Positions 1 to 9,329 of a stretch of 64,000 nt of DNA are shown one piece after another (positions within the stretch are counted from its first letter, which is position 1; each line of letters opens with the position of its first letter). A program made the position numbers and the translations under genes. Under the pieces are notes generated by a model. It worked only from the letters and a program-made list of their open reading frames with translations, did no database searches and was not told the origin of the DNA. This stretch comes from Deltaproteobacteria bacterium (GTDB lineage Bacteria; Myxococcota_A; Polyangia; JAAYKL01). The stretch is from the NCBI GenBank assembly GCA_016935665.1, contig JAFGQN010000110.1, forward strand, positions 1 to 64,000. Reading direction: 5' to 3'.

Positions 1-112
1 GACAGCAAGCAAACCGGTGGGGCTCTCCGTGGTGGGATACGACAGGTCCACTTCGTATGGCTACATGGGGGGCGTGGGCATTCGGCTCATCAACCCGATC
101 ATCCTCGAATAG
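1..112 (+). CDS. C-terminal end of an IgGFc-binding-type surface protein (partial)
   Basis: An open frame runs in from the left edge and stops at the TAG at 110-112. The last residues contain PVGLSVVGYD followed by SYGYMGG, then end INPIILE. The Y-D..SYGY.GG pattern resembles the end of the IgGFc-binding (FCGBP-type) surface domain found in many myxobacterial lipoproteins. Only 36 codons are visible, so the rest of the protein, its signal peptide and linker lie outside the window. The family call rests on this short motif alone. Confidence 0.5.
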   Translation, partial: TASKPVGLSVVGYDRSTSYGYMGGVGIRLINPIILE

Positions 113-158
113 TCAAAACAGAATAAGAAAAACAGCGCTGGGACGCATGGACGGGTTC

Positions 159-175
159 CGCAAGGTGATCTTGCG
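159..175. terminator. Possible terminator hairpin between convergent genes
   Basis: CGCAAG and CTTGCG form a perfect 6-bp stem with a 5-nt loop, 46 bp past the stop of the left-edge gene. The T-rich stretch (about 204-218) comes only some 30 nt later, so this is not a textbook intrinsic terminator. The remaining sequence from 113 to 298 shows no gene. Confidence 0.25.
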
Positions 176-298
176 TCGAATGGTGTGGACCGTCTAGCCT
201 GTATTAATTTTTCTTTTTTCAATCTAAAGAAGATTAAATTGTATTTACATTTTTGAATCTGGATGGGCGACAGAGGAGGCGGGAAGTGCGGTGGATAA

Positions 299-1858
299 CT
301 ATTCCAGGGCCAGCGATGAGTATTCGCCAATGGTTTTGCCCAGAGTGAGCAAAGCGAGTTCGTATTGCAGTTTGGCCAGGACCTGCATCACTTTCTGATT
401 GGCCAGTTCATTGGCGGCGTCGGTCAGTTCCAGGCTGTTGGCCATACCCACTTCGTACTGTCTGGATATCATGTTGTGGTTCTCTTCGGCCAGGGCCACC
501 AGCTCGGCGGTGACTTCCAGATTGCGCTGTTTGGATATTTTTTCCTGCACTTTGCTGGACACATCGGTTTTAATGTCCAGTTTGAGTTCATCAATTTTGT
601 TTTGCGCCATGCGAATTTCCGCAGCCCGCTGTTTCTTTTCGGCCAGCCGGGCGCCCCCTTCGAGGATGGACCAGTTCATGGCAAAAATGAGCATCCAGTT
701 GACTTTTTCGCCGCTGAACCCGCCCGCGTTGGTGATGTCCAGTTTCCACGTGGCATCGAATTTGGGAATCCACTTGTTGCGGGTATCTTTGGCCAGACGG
801 CGGGCCATGGTCACATCCAGTTCAGCGCTCTTTAATTCGATGCGGCTTTCCAGCGCTTCGTCGGTCAGCGTGGCTTCGGTTTTCTGGTGGTCGGCGATTT
901 GCCTGGGCATCACAATCTGAAAGTCGCCTTTGGCGCCAATAAACAGAGCCAGACTCCGTTTGGCCGTGTAGTAGGCATCTACTGCGTCGGCCAGGGTGCG
1001 CTCTTTGTCTTTCACCTGAATTTTGGCGCGCATCACATCAATTTTGGTTCCCTGACCCACCAGGGTGCGCGCTTCGGCCATGCGCAGCGACTCTTTGGCC
1101 ACATTCACGTTGTCGGCGTACACGTACACCAGCTCTTTGAGATTGGCGATTTGGTAGTAGCTGCTGGTCACTGCAAACAGCAAATCGTTGCGAGCGATTT
1201 GCGACTGCAGTCTGGTCAGTTCCACAGCATCGTACGCATACTTAATGAGAGGAATGGAACGGGCGTTGAACAGTGTGATATTTGCTGTAAAATTCAGTGA
1301 CGGCTGCCACTTTTCCTGAATGACCACCTCATCCCCTGGTGGCAAAGGCGCCCCTGCCATGAGCGCGGGGAAGTCAATATTCTCAAAATTCGGTACCGCC
1401 ATCGCTACCTTGTCACGATTCCGTATCAGCTTTGCTTCTGCGCTCAGATTGGGCAGCAGCATGGCCCAGGCGGCCTGAATCTGAGTGTCTGCCAAATAAA
1501 TCTGCTCATCCATGTTTTTAAACGTGGGATGATTTTTCCGGGCCATCTGGTGGGCCCGCTCAAGCGAGATGAGGGGCCCGGTTTCATTGAACTGGTAGCT
1601 GTCTGTGTGCACCACGGGCATCGCCGGGGCGCCTGGGGCCGCATATGGTGCAGGGGGCATGTCCGCTTCCGCTTCCGCGTCACCAGCGGAGGCCGTCTCT
1701 GCTGCCTCGGCGCCTGCGCCATCTGATGCGTCGGCTGTTTCAGTTTCTGCCGCTTCCGTTTTTTTATCCGTTGGCACTGCGGCTGATTCTTTGGTTTGTG
1801 CTGCCCCCATCCGGGTTGCCAACAGCACCATTGACAGAATGATAATTTTGATTTTCAT
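299..1858 (-). CDS. TolC-family outer-membrane efflux protein
   Basis: Outer-membrane channel of a tripartite efflux pump, 519 aa. A signal peptide (KIIILSMVLLATRMGAAQ) is followed by an unusual Ala/Glu/Asp-rich stretch of about 55 residues and then Pro-rich sequence before the first conserved block (PLISLERAHQMARKNHP). The body is rich in long helices of the OEP type (DTQIQAAWAMLLPNLS; LARLQYELALLTL-like repeats near the C-terminus). It starts 12 bp after the RND gene stops, with GAGAGG upstream of the ATG, so it is the last gene of the efflux operon. The low-complexity N-terminal insert is not part of standard TolC proteins and also appears in two other barrel proteins here. Confidence 0.88.
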   Translation of the reverse strand: MKIKIIILSMVLLATRMGAAQTKESAAVPTDKKTEAAETETADASDGAGAEAAETASAGDAEAEADMPPAPYAAPGAPAMPVVHTDSYQFNETGPLISLERAHQMARKNHPTFKNMDEQIYLADTQIQAAWAMLLPNLSAEAKLIRNRDKVAMAVPNFENIDFPALMAGAPLPPGDEVVIQEKWQPSLNFTANITLFNARSIPLIKYAYDAVELTRLQSQIARNDLLFAVTSSYYQIANLKELVYVYADNVNVAKESLRMAEARTLVGQGTKIDVMRAKIQVKDKERTLADAVDAYYTAKRSLALFIGAKGDFQIVMPRQIADHQKTEATLTDEALESRIELKSAELDVTMARRLAKDTRNKWIPKFDATWKLDITNAGGFSGEKVNWMLIFAMNWSILEGGARLAEKKQRAAEIRMAQNKIDELKLDIKTDVSSKVQEKISKQRNLEVTAELVALAEENHNMISRQYEVGMANSLELTDAANELANQKVMQVLAKLQYELALLTLGKTIGEYSSLALE

Positions 1859-1870
1859 ATCTTTAGCCTC

Positions 1871-4800
1871 TCACCTGGATTTTTTTTTCTTCCGGTTTTT
1901 TTTGCCATCCTGCGTGCCGTCACCCGTCGTATTCTTCTCCCTGGTATCCGGCGTATCCGGACTTGATTTCGGAGTGTCAGCCTCATCGTCGACTTTGGGG
2001 GAGGCGCCATCTTTCGCGGAAGCCGTATCCTCTTTTTGCGTTTCCCCCGTTGGAGCGGCGGTATCGGTTCGGCCATGTTTTTTACTGGTTTTGTTCCTTT
2101 TACCGGTTGTATCCCCTTTTTCCAAGCCAAAGAGACGTTTAAAGAAGTTGCTGGTGAGCTCCTGAGAACGATACATTGCGGGTACCAGTATCAGGGTCAG
2201 CAGGGTGGCAAACAGCAATCCAAAGCACACCGCCTGCGCCATGGGACCCCAAAACTCCGAAGACGAGGCATCCATCTCCACGTGCACTCTACCCGTATCC
2301 AGCAGGGTAGTGAAATCGATGCCGATTCCCAGCGCCATGGGGAGGAGTCCCAAAATGGTGGTAATGGCAGTGAGCATTACTGGTCTAAAGCGCACTACAC
2401 CAGCGCGCAGCAGCGCGTCTTTGAGGGGGATGCCCGTTGCCTTGAGCTGATCGGTGTAGTCGATAAGCACAATGGCGTTGTTCACCACCACCCCGGCCAG
2501 CGATATGATGCCCAATCCCGTCATCATCACCGAGAATTTGCTTTGGGTAATAATCAGCCCCACAACAACGCCCACCATGGACATCACCACGGAGCCCAGA
2601 ATGATGCCCGGACGCAGTACTGAGTTAAACTGAGTAATGAGAATGAGCGCCATCAGCATGAAGCCAATCATGAACGCGCGAGCGAGGAAATCCGCCGATT
2701 TCTGTTCTTCTTCGTTGGCGCCGGCGAAGTTGAAGAAGTACCCTGTTGGCAGTTTAATTTTTTTGACCAATTCGCTGGAAACTTCCGCCATCACTTCGCT
2801 GCTGCTCCGCCCCGATGCCTTGGACACGTCGCCAGTAACCGCGATGGTGCGTTTCTGGTCGATATGATTGATGCTGCCATACCCACCGGTGGTGGATACG
2901 GACGCCACGTCCCGAACCGGAATCTGTACGTCGTCTTCGCCGGTGACGCGAATATCGAGAATGTCGTTTATTGACCGCCGCGCGCTTTCGTCGTAGCGAA
3001 CGATGATGTCGAACTCGTCTTCACCTTCACGAAGCACGCTGGCTTCGATGCCATTGATGGCGGCGCGAATGGCTGTAGAGATGGTTTGGGTATTCACTTT
3101 GCGCAGCATGGCTTTTTCCCGGTCCACGGTGACGCGAATCTCCGGTTTGCCGGCTTCGTAGTCGTCCTTCACATCCACGACACCTGTAACGCCATTGAGG
3201 TATTCTTTTACCTGCTGTGCATATTCGTTCAACTGCGCATAATCTTCGCCGGATACTTCCACGCTTACGGGCGCCCCTGCGGGTGGTCCCATTTCTTCGA
3301 CTTCCACCCGATACTCTGCGCCGCCCAGGTTTTTGAGTTCTTCGCGCAGATGCTCAATGGTATCCCAGGGAGACCCAATGCAATCGGCCTTGTCCTTGAA
3401 CTCAAGGTCGATTACGCCCTCGTTCGTTGGTGAACCCAATTGAACCATACCACGGGACATCCCCACGTTCGCCACCACGTTTTTAATGTTTTCTTCTTTT
3501 CCGGCGATGGCTTCTACCGCTTTAACCAGATCATTGGTGTGTTCAAGATCGGTTCCCTGCGGGGCGCTGATGGTAATCTGTGCCCTCTCCGGTGTGGTAA
3601 TCGGAAAGAATTCCGTTCCCTTACCCACTTTGGTAAACAGCATCATGACGCCTACAAAAACAACACCGGCAAACAGTTGCGTCAGCCATGGGTGCCTAAG
3701 CCCCCATTCGAGCAGTTTTTGGTAGCGAGAGGTTATAAAACCCTGTGCCTGCCCGGAGTCGTCGAACATCTTCTGGCCGGATGGCTTGAGGAAATTGGAT
3801 GCCACAACGGGATTGATAACCAGCGCCACAAACAGTGATGAGGTGAGTACTGCGATAACGGTGATGGGCAGATATTTCATGAATTCGCCCATGATACCTG
3901 ACCAGAATAGCAGAGGTGCAAACATCATTACTGTGGTGGCCGTGGAGGCAATAATGGGCCATGCCACTTCTTTTGTGGCAGCCAGTGCCGCTTCTTTTCG
4001 GGACGCGCCTTCGGAGACGTGCCGATAAATGTTTTCCACCACCACAATCGAGTTGTCCACCAGCATTCCCAGGGCCAGAATGAGGGAGAACAACACCACC
4101 ATATTAAGTGTAATATCCATGGACTGAATAATTACAAAACTGATGAGCATGGACATGGGAATGGCAATGGCCACAAAGAATGCGTTTCGCGCACCCATGG
4201 CAAACAGCAGCACCGCCAGCACCAGCAGAAACCCGGTAATTATATTATTTACCAAATCGGTTACAATGTCGTCGATCAGTTCGCTTTGATCCTGACGGAT
4301 AGAGTATCGGGTGCTGGCGGGCCAGTTGTCCTGCTTGTCTTTTAACAGGGTTTTTATCTGCTCGGAGATTTCAACAATGTTGGCGCCCGCACGCTTGACG
4401 ACGCGCAGGGTAATACATTCGGTGGTATCCATTCTGGAAATGGTCTCCCGCTCCTTGTATCCATCCACCACTGCGCCCACATCTTTGAGGCGAATCGGGT
4501 TTCCCCCTGGCGATTTGAGCACAATGTCTTCCATCAGTTGAACATTTTTATATTCACCTGGGATGCGCACAGAGTATTTGCTTCCGCCAAGGTTCAAAGA
4601 ACCCGCCGGGGTAGTGCGGTGCTCCTGTTGGATTCTGTTTATGACCTGACCCACGCCCAGCTTGTAGTACTCCATTTTTCCGGGATCCAGATAGATTTGA
4701 ATTTCCCGGTCCAGTCCACCGGAAAGCCCCACAGACAAAACACCGGGGATGGTTTCAATATCATCCTGAACGGTCTCGGCCACCTGTTTGAGCTTATCCA

Positions 4801-5245
4801 GTTTGTATTCGCCGGAAATGTTCACCAGCATCATGGGGAATTCCGCCACGTTGATTTCGATGATGGTGGGATCCTCCGCATCGGCGGGGAGATCAATTTT
4901 GGCTTTGTCCACCTTGTCGCGGACCTTCTGATACGCCAAATCCAAATCCACATCCGCTTCGAACTCAATGGTGACCGCAGAGTAGGATTCCGCACTGGAC
5001 GAACTCATTTTTTTAACATCCTTAAGGTCCGCCAGTTCCCGTTCCATCACGTTGGTCACCAGACGCTCCATATCTTCCGGCGCCACCCCAGGATAAAGGG
5101 TGGATACAATCATGATGGGAATTTTCACTTCCGGCGCCGCCTCAAGAGGCAGAGATTTCACTGCCATTGAACCGGCGATTATCAGGAAGATGATGAGGAC
5201 GTAAACCGTCACATTAAACTTTAGAGCTGCCTCGGTGATTTTCAT
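1871..5245 (-). CDS. RND-family (HAE1/AcrB-like) efflux permease
   Basis: Inner-membrane proton/drug antiporter, 1124 aa, with the 12-TM, two-large-loop RND plan. The N-terminus (FNVTVYVLIIFLIIAGSMAV) is TM1; the TM4 relay motif reads GMLVDNSIVVVENI, so the first Asp of the usual DD pair is kept and the second is Asn, as seen in several non-enteric RND clades. The second half repeats the pattern (GVVVNNAIVLIDY). After TM12 (ATLLTLILVPAMYR) there is a roughly 90-residue, highly charged tail of Lys/Asp/Thr ending in KKNRKKKKSR that normal AcrB proteins lack. It lies 59 bp after the adaptor gene and 12 bp before tolC. Substrate cannot be read from sequence. Confidence 0.93.
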   Translation of the reverse strand: MKITEAALKFNVTVYVLIIFLIIAGSMAVKSLPLEAAPEVKIPIMIVSTLYPGVAPEDMERLVTNVMERELADLKDVKKMSSSSAESYSAVTIEFEADVDLDLAYQKVRDKVDKAKIDLPADAEDPTIIEINVAEFPMMLVNISGEYKLDKLKQVAETVQDDIETIPGVLSVGLSGGLDREIQIYLDPGKMEYYKLGVGQVINRIQQEHRTTPAGSLNLGGSKYSVRIPGEYKNVQLMEDIVLKSPGGNPIRLKDVGAVVDGYKERETISRMDTTECITLRVVKRAGANIVEISEQIKTLLKDKQDNWPASTRYSIRQDQSELIDDIVTDLVNNIITGFLLVLAVLLFAMGARNAFFVAIAIPMSMLISFVIIQSMDITLNMVVLFSLILALGMLVDNSIVVVENIYRHVSEGASRKEAALAATKEVAWPIIASTATTVMMFAPLLFWSGIMGEFMKYLPITVIAVLTSSLFVALVINPVVASNFLKPSGQKMFDDSGQAQGFITSRYQKLLEWGLRHPWLTQLFAGVVFVGVMMLFTKVGKGTEFFPITTPERAQITISAPQGTDLEHTNDLVKAVEAIAGKEENIKNVVANVGMSRGMVQLGSPTNEGVIDLEFKDKADCIGSPWDTIEHLREELKNLGGAEYRVEVEEMGPPAGAPVSVEVSGEDYAQLNEYAQQVKEYLNGVTGVVDVKDDYEAGKPEIRVTVDREKAMLRKVNTQTISTAIRAAINGIEASVLREGEDEFDIIVRYDESARRSINDILDIRVTGEDDVQIPVRDVASVSTTGGYGSINHIDQKRTIAVTGDVSKASGRSSSEVMAEVSSELVKKIKLPTGYFFNFAGANEEEQKSADFLARAFMIGFMLMALILITQFNSVLRPGIILGSVVMSMVGVVVGLIITQSKFSVMMTGLGIISLAGVVVNNAIVLIDYTDQLKATGIPLKDALLRAGVVRFRPVMLTAITTILGLLPMALGIGIDFTTLLDTGRVHVEMDASSSEFWGPMAQAVCFGLLFATLLTLILVPAMYRSQELTSNFFKRLFGLEKGDTTGKRNKTSKKHGRTDTAAPTGETQKEDTASAKDGASPKVDDEADTPKSSPDTPDTREKNTTGDGTQDGKKNRKKKKSR

Positions 5246-5304
5246 ATCGATGCTCCACTACGCTTGTATTTGTTTGAATTTTTTTTGGTTGTGATTGTGC
5301 CCGG

Positions 5305-6423
5305 TTATCTGATTACGTTGACGGGTTGACCATCAACGAGGTCGCGATGGCCCATCACCACGAGTTTTTCTCCCGGAGTCAATCCGGAAGTGACAACCAC
5401 GCTTCCCCCCTGGTATGCCCCCAGCAGTACTTCTCTGCGTTCCGCTTTGCCGTTATTGACAATAAACGCACTGCGGGTTCCCGACTGCTCTTCGATAATA
5501 GCGTTTTGGGGGGCGATGATCACATCGTTATAACTGTTGGCGTCAATGTTCAGTCGGGCGCTCATTCCCACCAGAATCCGTAAATCCTTGTTTGGGATTT
5601 TCACGCGTGCCGTAAACGTTTTGCTCATTGCATCTGCGGTGGGCAAAATGGTATCCACTGTGCCTTCGAAACTCTCGTTTAATGCGTCAATCTGAACCAT
5701 CACTCGTGATTTTGGAGAAACCGACGCCACTTGAGATTCTGCCAGCTGCGCTTCAACAATGATGGTGCGATAATCAATAACTTCATATAACTGTGTGCCT
5801 GGGCCCACGAATTCGGACTTTTCAACAAACTTCCGGGACACAACGCCGTAGTGATTGGCCTTGATGACTGCCTTGGATACGTTTGCTTCCGTGATGGCCA
5901 CCTGGGCACGGGTATTAATCGTTTGTGCATACGCTTCATCATATTGCTGCTGACTGATCAGACCGTCCTTTTTCAGTCGAGCGAGGCGCTGATACGTGGC
6001 TTCCGCCAGATCGGCCGCACTTTTCGCCTGTTCCGCCTGAGCTTTCAGTGTTTTAAAATCAATGCGCGCCAGAGTGCGTCCCTTTTTCACCACATCACCC
6101 AGTTCAAACCCCATGTACTCAATTTTTCCGGTGATTTCGGCGGAATAGATCACATGATGGTCGGCCATGGTCACACCGTTGGCCAGGGCGCTCTGGGTCA
6201 GGTTTCCGGTTTTAATGTCCTCTGTCTGAACATTCACGGTTTTCAGATTTCGCTTACCGCTTTCAGAACCGTCTTTGGCTGCGACGTCCCCATTCCGATG
6301 ATCTTCGGGCGGGGATGACACTTCCGCGCGTCCTTCCTTGGAGCCGGAGCACCCGGTGATCAGCATGAACAGTATACTCATAAACACGACTATGTTTGTT
6401 TTTCGGATGATGTAATTTTTCAT
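5305..6423 (-). CDS. RND efflux periplasmic adaptor (membrane fusion) lipoprotein
   Basis: Bridges the RND pump and TolC channel. The ATG at 6423 is preferred over one 25 codons upstream because GGAGA sits 7 nt before it and because the protein then begins with a proper lipoprotein signal (FMSILFMLITGC, Cys in a lipobox). 372 aa. Biotinyl/lipoyl-like half-motifs (GKIEYMGFELGDVVKKGRTLARID and VIKANHYGVVSRKFVEKSEFVGPG) flank a helical hairpin of about 60 residues; a beta-barrel and membrane-proximal domain follow (RILVGMSARLNI, GLTPGEKLVVMG). It is second in the operon, 71 bp after the tetR-type gene. Confidence 0.92.
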   Translation of the reverse strand: MKNYIIRKTNIVVFMSILFMLITGCSGSKEGRAEVSSPPEDHRNGDVAAKDGSESGKRNLKTVNVQTEDIKTGNLTQSALANGVTMADHHVIYSAEITGKIEYMGFELGDVVKKGRTLARIDFKTLKAQAEQAKSAADLAEATYQRLARLKKDGLISQQQYDEAYAQTINTRAQVAITEANVSKAVIKANHYGVVSRKFVEKSEFVGPGTQLYEVIDYRTIIVEAQLAESQVASVSPKSRVMVQIDALNESFEGTVDTILPTADAMSKTFTARVKIPNKDLRILVGMSARLNIDANSYNDVIIAPQNAIIEEQSGTRSAFIVNNGKAERREVLLGAYQGGSVVVTSGLTPGEKLVVMGHRDLVDGQPVNVIR

Positions 6424-6494
6424 AATATTTTCTCCACTACCGGAACACCGGTAAAGGTGGTTTTGGTTACCTGCAACTGAAAAAAGTGCCTTTT

Positions 6495-7112
6495 TCATAC
6501 CGTCAGTCTCACTTTGTCGAAAAGAAGCTGTTGTATCGTCTGTTTCATCTGCTGAACGTCTATGACACCCCGGCTCTTCCGCTGCAACAGGAAATAGAAG
6601 GACATCAGAACACCCCAGGTGGTTGCCGTCAGATACGCTTCATCTCCCACATTGACAAACTGACCGCTATCCATCCCTTTTCGGAATATGTCATTAACGC
6701 GGGAGAAAAGTTCCAATTTTCTTTTTTCCAGCGTTTTTAGCCCTGGCGATAACGCGTTACTCTCCAGCGCTGGAAGATAATATGTAAAAAATATCTTAAA
6801 AAAGCGCCTGTGCCGATTGATGGACATCAGAAACGCTTCGATGAGCCGCTCCACCGCCTCGGGGGGCGAAAGAGTATCGTCCAGCGCCGCCTCCATATTG
6901 TCGAAATGGCTTTCCGTGCGAACAACCATCAGCGAATCAATCAATGTGCTCTTGTCTGCGAAATATTTGTATATCGTTCCAACTCCAAATTCCGCAGCTT
7001 GAGCAATATCCGCGACAGATGTGTTCTGCAGCCCCTTTTCAGCAAATAACGTTTCCGCCACCTGCAGAATATGTTCTTTTCGCTGAGCTGTTTCTTTTTC
7101 TTTTCTCGTCAT
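6495..7112 (-). CDS. TetR-family repressor of the efflux operon
   Basis: 205 aa with an N-terminal TetR helix-turn-helix: HILQVAETLFAEKGLQNTSVADIAQAAEFGVGTIYKYFADK. The C-terminal ligand-binding half is not conserved enough to name a ligand. First gene of the minus-strand run tetR-adaptor-RND-tolC, so it probably represses its own operon. A near-perfect 31-bp palindrome lies 74-104 bp upstream of the ATG and is the likely operator. Confidence 0.9.
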   Translation of the reverse strand: MTRKEKETAQRKEHILQVAETLFAEKGLQNTSVADIAQAAEFGVGTIYKYFADKSTLIDSLMVVRTESHFDNMEAALDDTLSPPEAVERLIEAFLMSINRHRRFFKIFFTYYLPALESNALSPGLKTLEKRKLELFSRVNDIFRKGMDSGQFVNVGDEAYLTATTWGVLMSFYFLLQRKSRGVIDVQQMKQTIQQLLFDKVRLTV

Positions 7113-7185
7113 TTTGTCAACCTGCTTACGCTACGTGTGACCGACCTATTTCACTTTTTTTTTACCACCGCATTTTTCTGTCTCA

Positions 7186-7216
7186 GAATCCGTATTCAGA
7201 TTCTGAATTCGGATTC
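7186..7216. promoter_or_regulatory. 31-bp palindromic operator upstream of the tetR-efflux operon
   Basis: GAATCCG at the left end mirrors CGGATTC at the right end, and TTCAGA mirrors TCTGAA inside. Fourteen of fifteen paired positions match around a central base. It lies between the divergent... upstream flank and the tetR start codon (7112), the usual place for a TetR operator. The size is in the range of TetR/QacR-type sites. That TetR binds here is inference. Confidence 0.6.
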
Positions 7217-7460
7217 AACCTTAAAGGGCTAAAATAGTGACGGAGCCGTCGCTGTCAAGCGAAACATGAACAACGATCTGATTTTGTTCCGCATCCTGAG
7301 TCATATATAGGGACTTTTTTTATGGGGTGCATCGCGCTATCGGCTAATACCTGCGCATGGTTCGGTGAATGGCGGATTTCGGTCGATAAACGGCGCGGAT
7401 AACACCGAAAAAAAATCAGCAAAACGTGAGGAAATCAGACGAGGGGAGGGAATCTATGCT

Positions 7461-9002
7461 CTAAAAATTGAATTCCAGCTGAGACGAGAAAAGGAGGTCT
7501 TTGGTGGTGATGATGTCTGTGCCAACCGCCTCGAGGCCCCTGTCCAGGAAAACCGTAAAGTTGTTTTCCAGTTTGAACCCGTGGTTTCCAAAGAAATGGA
7601 TAGTAAGACCACCGGTGATCTCCTGCTGCAGGTCGTCTTTCACATCGTATTTGTGGATAAACGAATAGCGCCATGTAGGTTCAAAATGCTCTTTCAACAG
7701 AATACCGCCCTGGAGATAGGAGCCGATCAGAGCAAGGCCGTTCTGGCTGGAGTCTTCGTCTGTATCCCAGAAATATTCCAATGCCTGATTCTGCAAGGTT
7801 ACAGCCGCACTCAGGGTCAGACCGCTCATTTTAATCATGCCGTCCAGCGACAGATAGTGGACGGTTTTATGGGTTTCTTCGCGTTCGTTGCCATCGTGGT
7901 TGAACTCGGTGGACGCACTGAATCCAACACCGTACCGGAACGGTCCGCCTGCGAAATCGGTGTCATCGTAACCTTTGATGCCATTGTTAAATCCAATTCG
8001 ACCGACAACCACCGGGGCAAAATCCCCTCCCAGCTCCGCCATTTCCGGAGTATATTTGTGAGAGACGTGACTGCCGGTGTTGTTCATTGGTCCGCCGTAT
8101 GCACCGCCGTTAAAGACGCCAACTGCCCATTCCAGACCTTTGGCTTTTTCAAAATCGTTGCTCAGTTGAACACCAATATCCAGAGAACCTCCGATGTCAC
8201 CAATTGGTTCTCGAATGAATCCGCGTTTTGCCGAGGATGTCAGATACCATCTGGATATGGGGCGTTTGAACAGACCCACTTTTATCTGAAGTTTTTTGGG
8301 GATGAACGTCCACGTGGCCAATGCATAAATGGGCTTGTTGGATGAGAAATCCCAATATAGGACGTATCCCAGTCTGGGGTCAAAAGCGTGTCCTGCGAGG
8401 ATAACTCTGGCGTACGGCAGTTCAAAGTTGGAGTGCATGGTGTGATTGGTGCCGGATTCATTGGTGACCGGATCTGCCACGCGGAGCTCATCATTGACAA
8501 AGTTCCAGCGGGCTTTCATCCGGCCGTTTATTTTCAGTTTAAAGTTGCCATCGTTGGTTTTAATGAAGAATCCGCCGTCGTACCCAGTGGTCCCGGATGT
8601 ATCCGGTTCGTCCATGGGCGCCACTTCCGCAATGGGCTCCGGCATCGGGGCGGGGGCTGGCGGAGGCGTCGGTTCGGTGGCCACTTCTTCAGTGGCAGTG
8701 GTCGTCGCTTCGGTTTCTTTAACATCGTCGGCTTTGGCGGCCGCATCGTCCGTTTTAGCGGGCTCTTCTTTGGCGACGGTGGCACTTTTTGCCTTGGCGC
8801 CGGCATTTTTTTTCTTTTCCGCTTTTGGTGTTTCAGCCTTTTTTGCATCGCCATCGGCATCCGCTGATGCATCCGCACCTTTTTCTGCATCACCTTTTGC
8901 TTTTGCCTTTGCGGACAGCGATAGCTGAGCGGACGCAGGCAACGCCAGTAAAATGATTGTTATCCCGGTTAAAAACATTTTCATCTTGTTTTTTCGTTCC
9001 AT
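7461..9002 (-). CDS. Outer-membrane beta-barrel (porin-like) protein with Ala/Lys/Glu-rich N-terminal extension
   Basis: The ATG at 9002 has AAGGA 8 nt upstream and gives a clean signal peptide (KMFLTGITIILLALPASAQ); an ATG 15 codons earlier has no such site. 513 aa. After the signal comes about 110 residues of Ala, Lys, Asp, Glu and then Pro (TPPPAPAPMPEP). The remaining ~370 residues have alternating aromatic/hydrophobic strands with Gly turns (FKLKINGRMKARWNF, LGYVLYWDFSS, KLQIKVGLFKRPISR) and finish in aromatic strand LLFSSQLEFNF, as expected for a barrel. The KVGLFKRP segment resembles phosphate-selective-porin (O/P) like proteins. Single gene; substrate unknown. Confidence 0.75.
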   Translation of the reverse strand: MERKNKMKMFLTGITIILLALPASAQLSLSAKAKAKGDAEKGADASADADGDAKKAETPKAEKKKNAGAKAKSATVAKEEPAKTDDAAAKADDVKETEATTTATEEVATEPTPPPAPAPMPEPIAEVAPMDEPDTSGTTGYDGGFFIKTNDGNFKLKINGRMKARWNFVNDELRVADPVTNESGTNHTMHSNFELPYARVILAGHAFDPRLGYVLYWDFSSNKPIYALATWTFIPKKLQIKVGLFKRPISRWYLTSSAKRGFIREPIGDIGGSLDIGVQLSNDFEKAKGLEWAVGVFNGGAYGGPMNNTGSHVSHKYTPEMAELGGDFAPVVVGRIGFNNGIKGYDDTDFAGGPFRYGVGFSASTEFNHDGNEREETHKTVHYLSLDGMIKMSGLTLSAAVTLQNQALEYFWDTDEDSSQNGLALIGSYLQGGILLKEHFEPTWRYSFIHKYDVKDDLQQEITGGLTIHFFGNHGFKLENNFTVFLDRGLEAVGTDIITTKDLLFSSQLEFNF

Positions 9003-9329
9003 ACATTCATCCTTAGAGTTTGGGGAGTGTGCGGAAAAACCGTTCACTCATCTTTATACCCTGGTTTGCATTAATCGACTGTGCCTCTTTTAGCGTGCAA
9101 GGTAATGTAATGCAACTTTATATCTGTGCAATATTTGAGCTGCAATACGAATTTATTTCAGTGATTCAAGGCTGTTTGAGGATGTTGGATGCGTGTAAAA
9201 TTGTAAATATACATAAATATGGTTATGTGCCGCAATTAAAATTATTAAATCTTTGAAACACAAACCTTCCATGAGTATACAAGGGGGAAGTCTTCTGGAA
9301 ATTTCGCAGCGATACAGGAATCAATTATT
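9003..9329. other. Divergent promoter region between the barrel protein and cysC
   Basis: 327 bp between two divergently transcribed genes. The middle (about 9100-9260) is AT-rich and must hold both promoters. I could not pick a convincing -35/-10 pair or a palindrome, and no small gene is visible. Confidence 0.4.

Noticed and set aside
9003-9329. A riboswitch before cysC or thiE (SAM or TPP)
   Set aside because: I looked for the conserved TPP core (CUGAGA ... GAUNAUGC) and SAM-type stems in 9003-9329 and 9951-10100 and found none.
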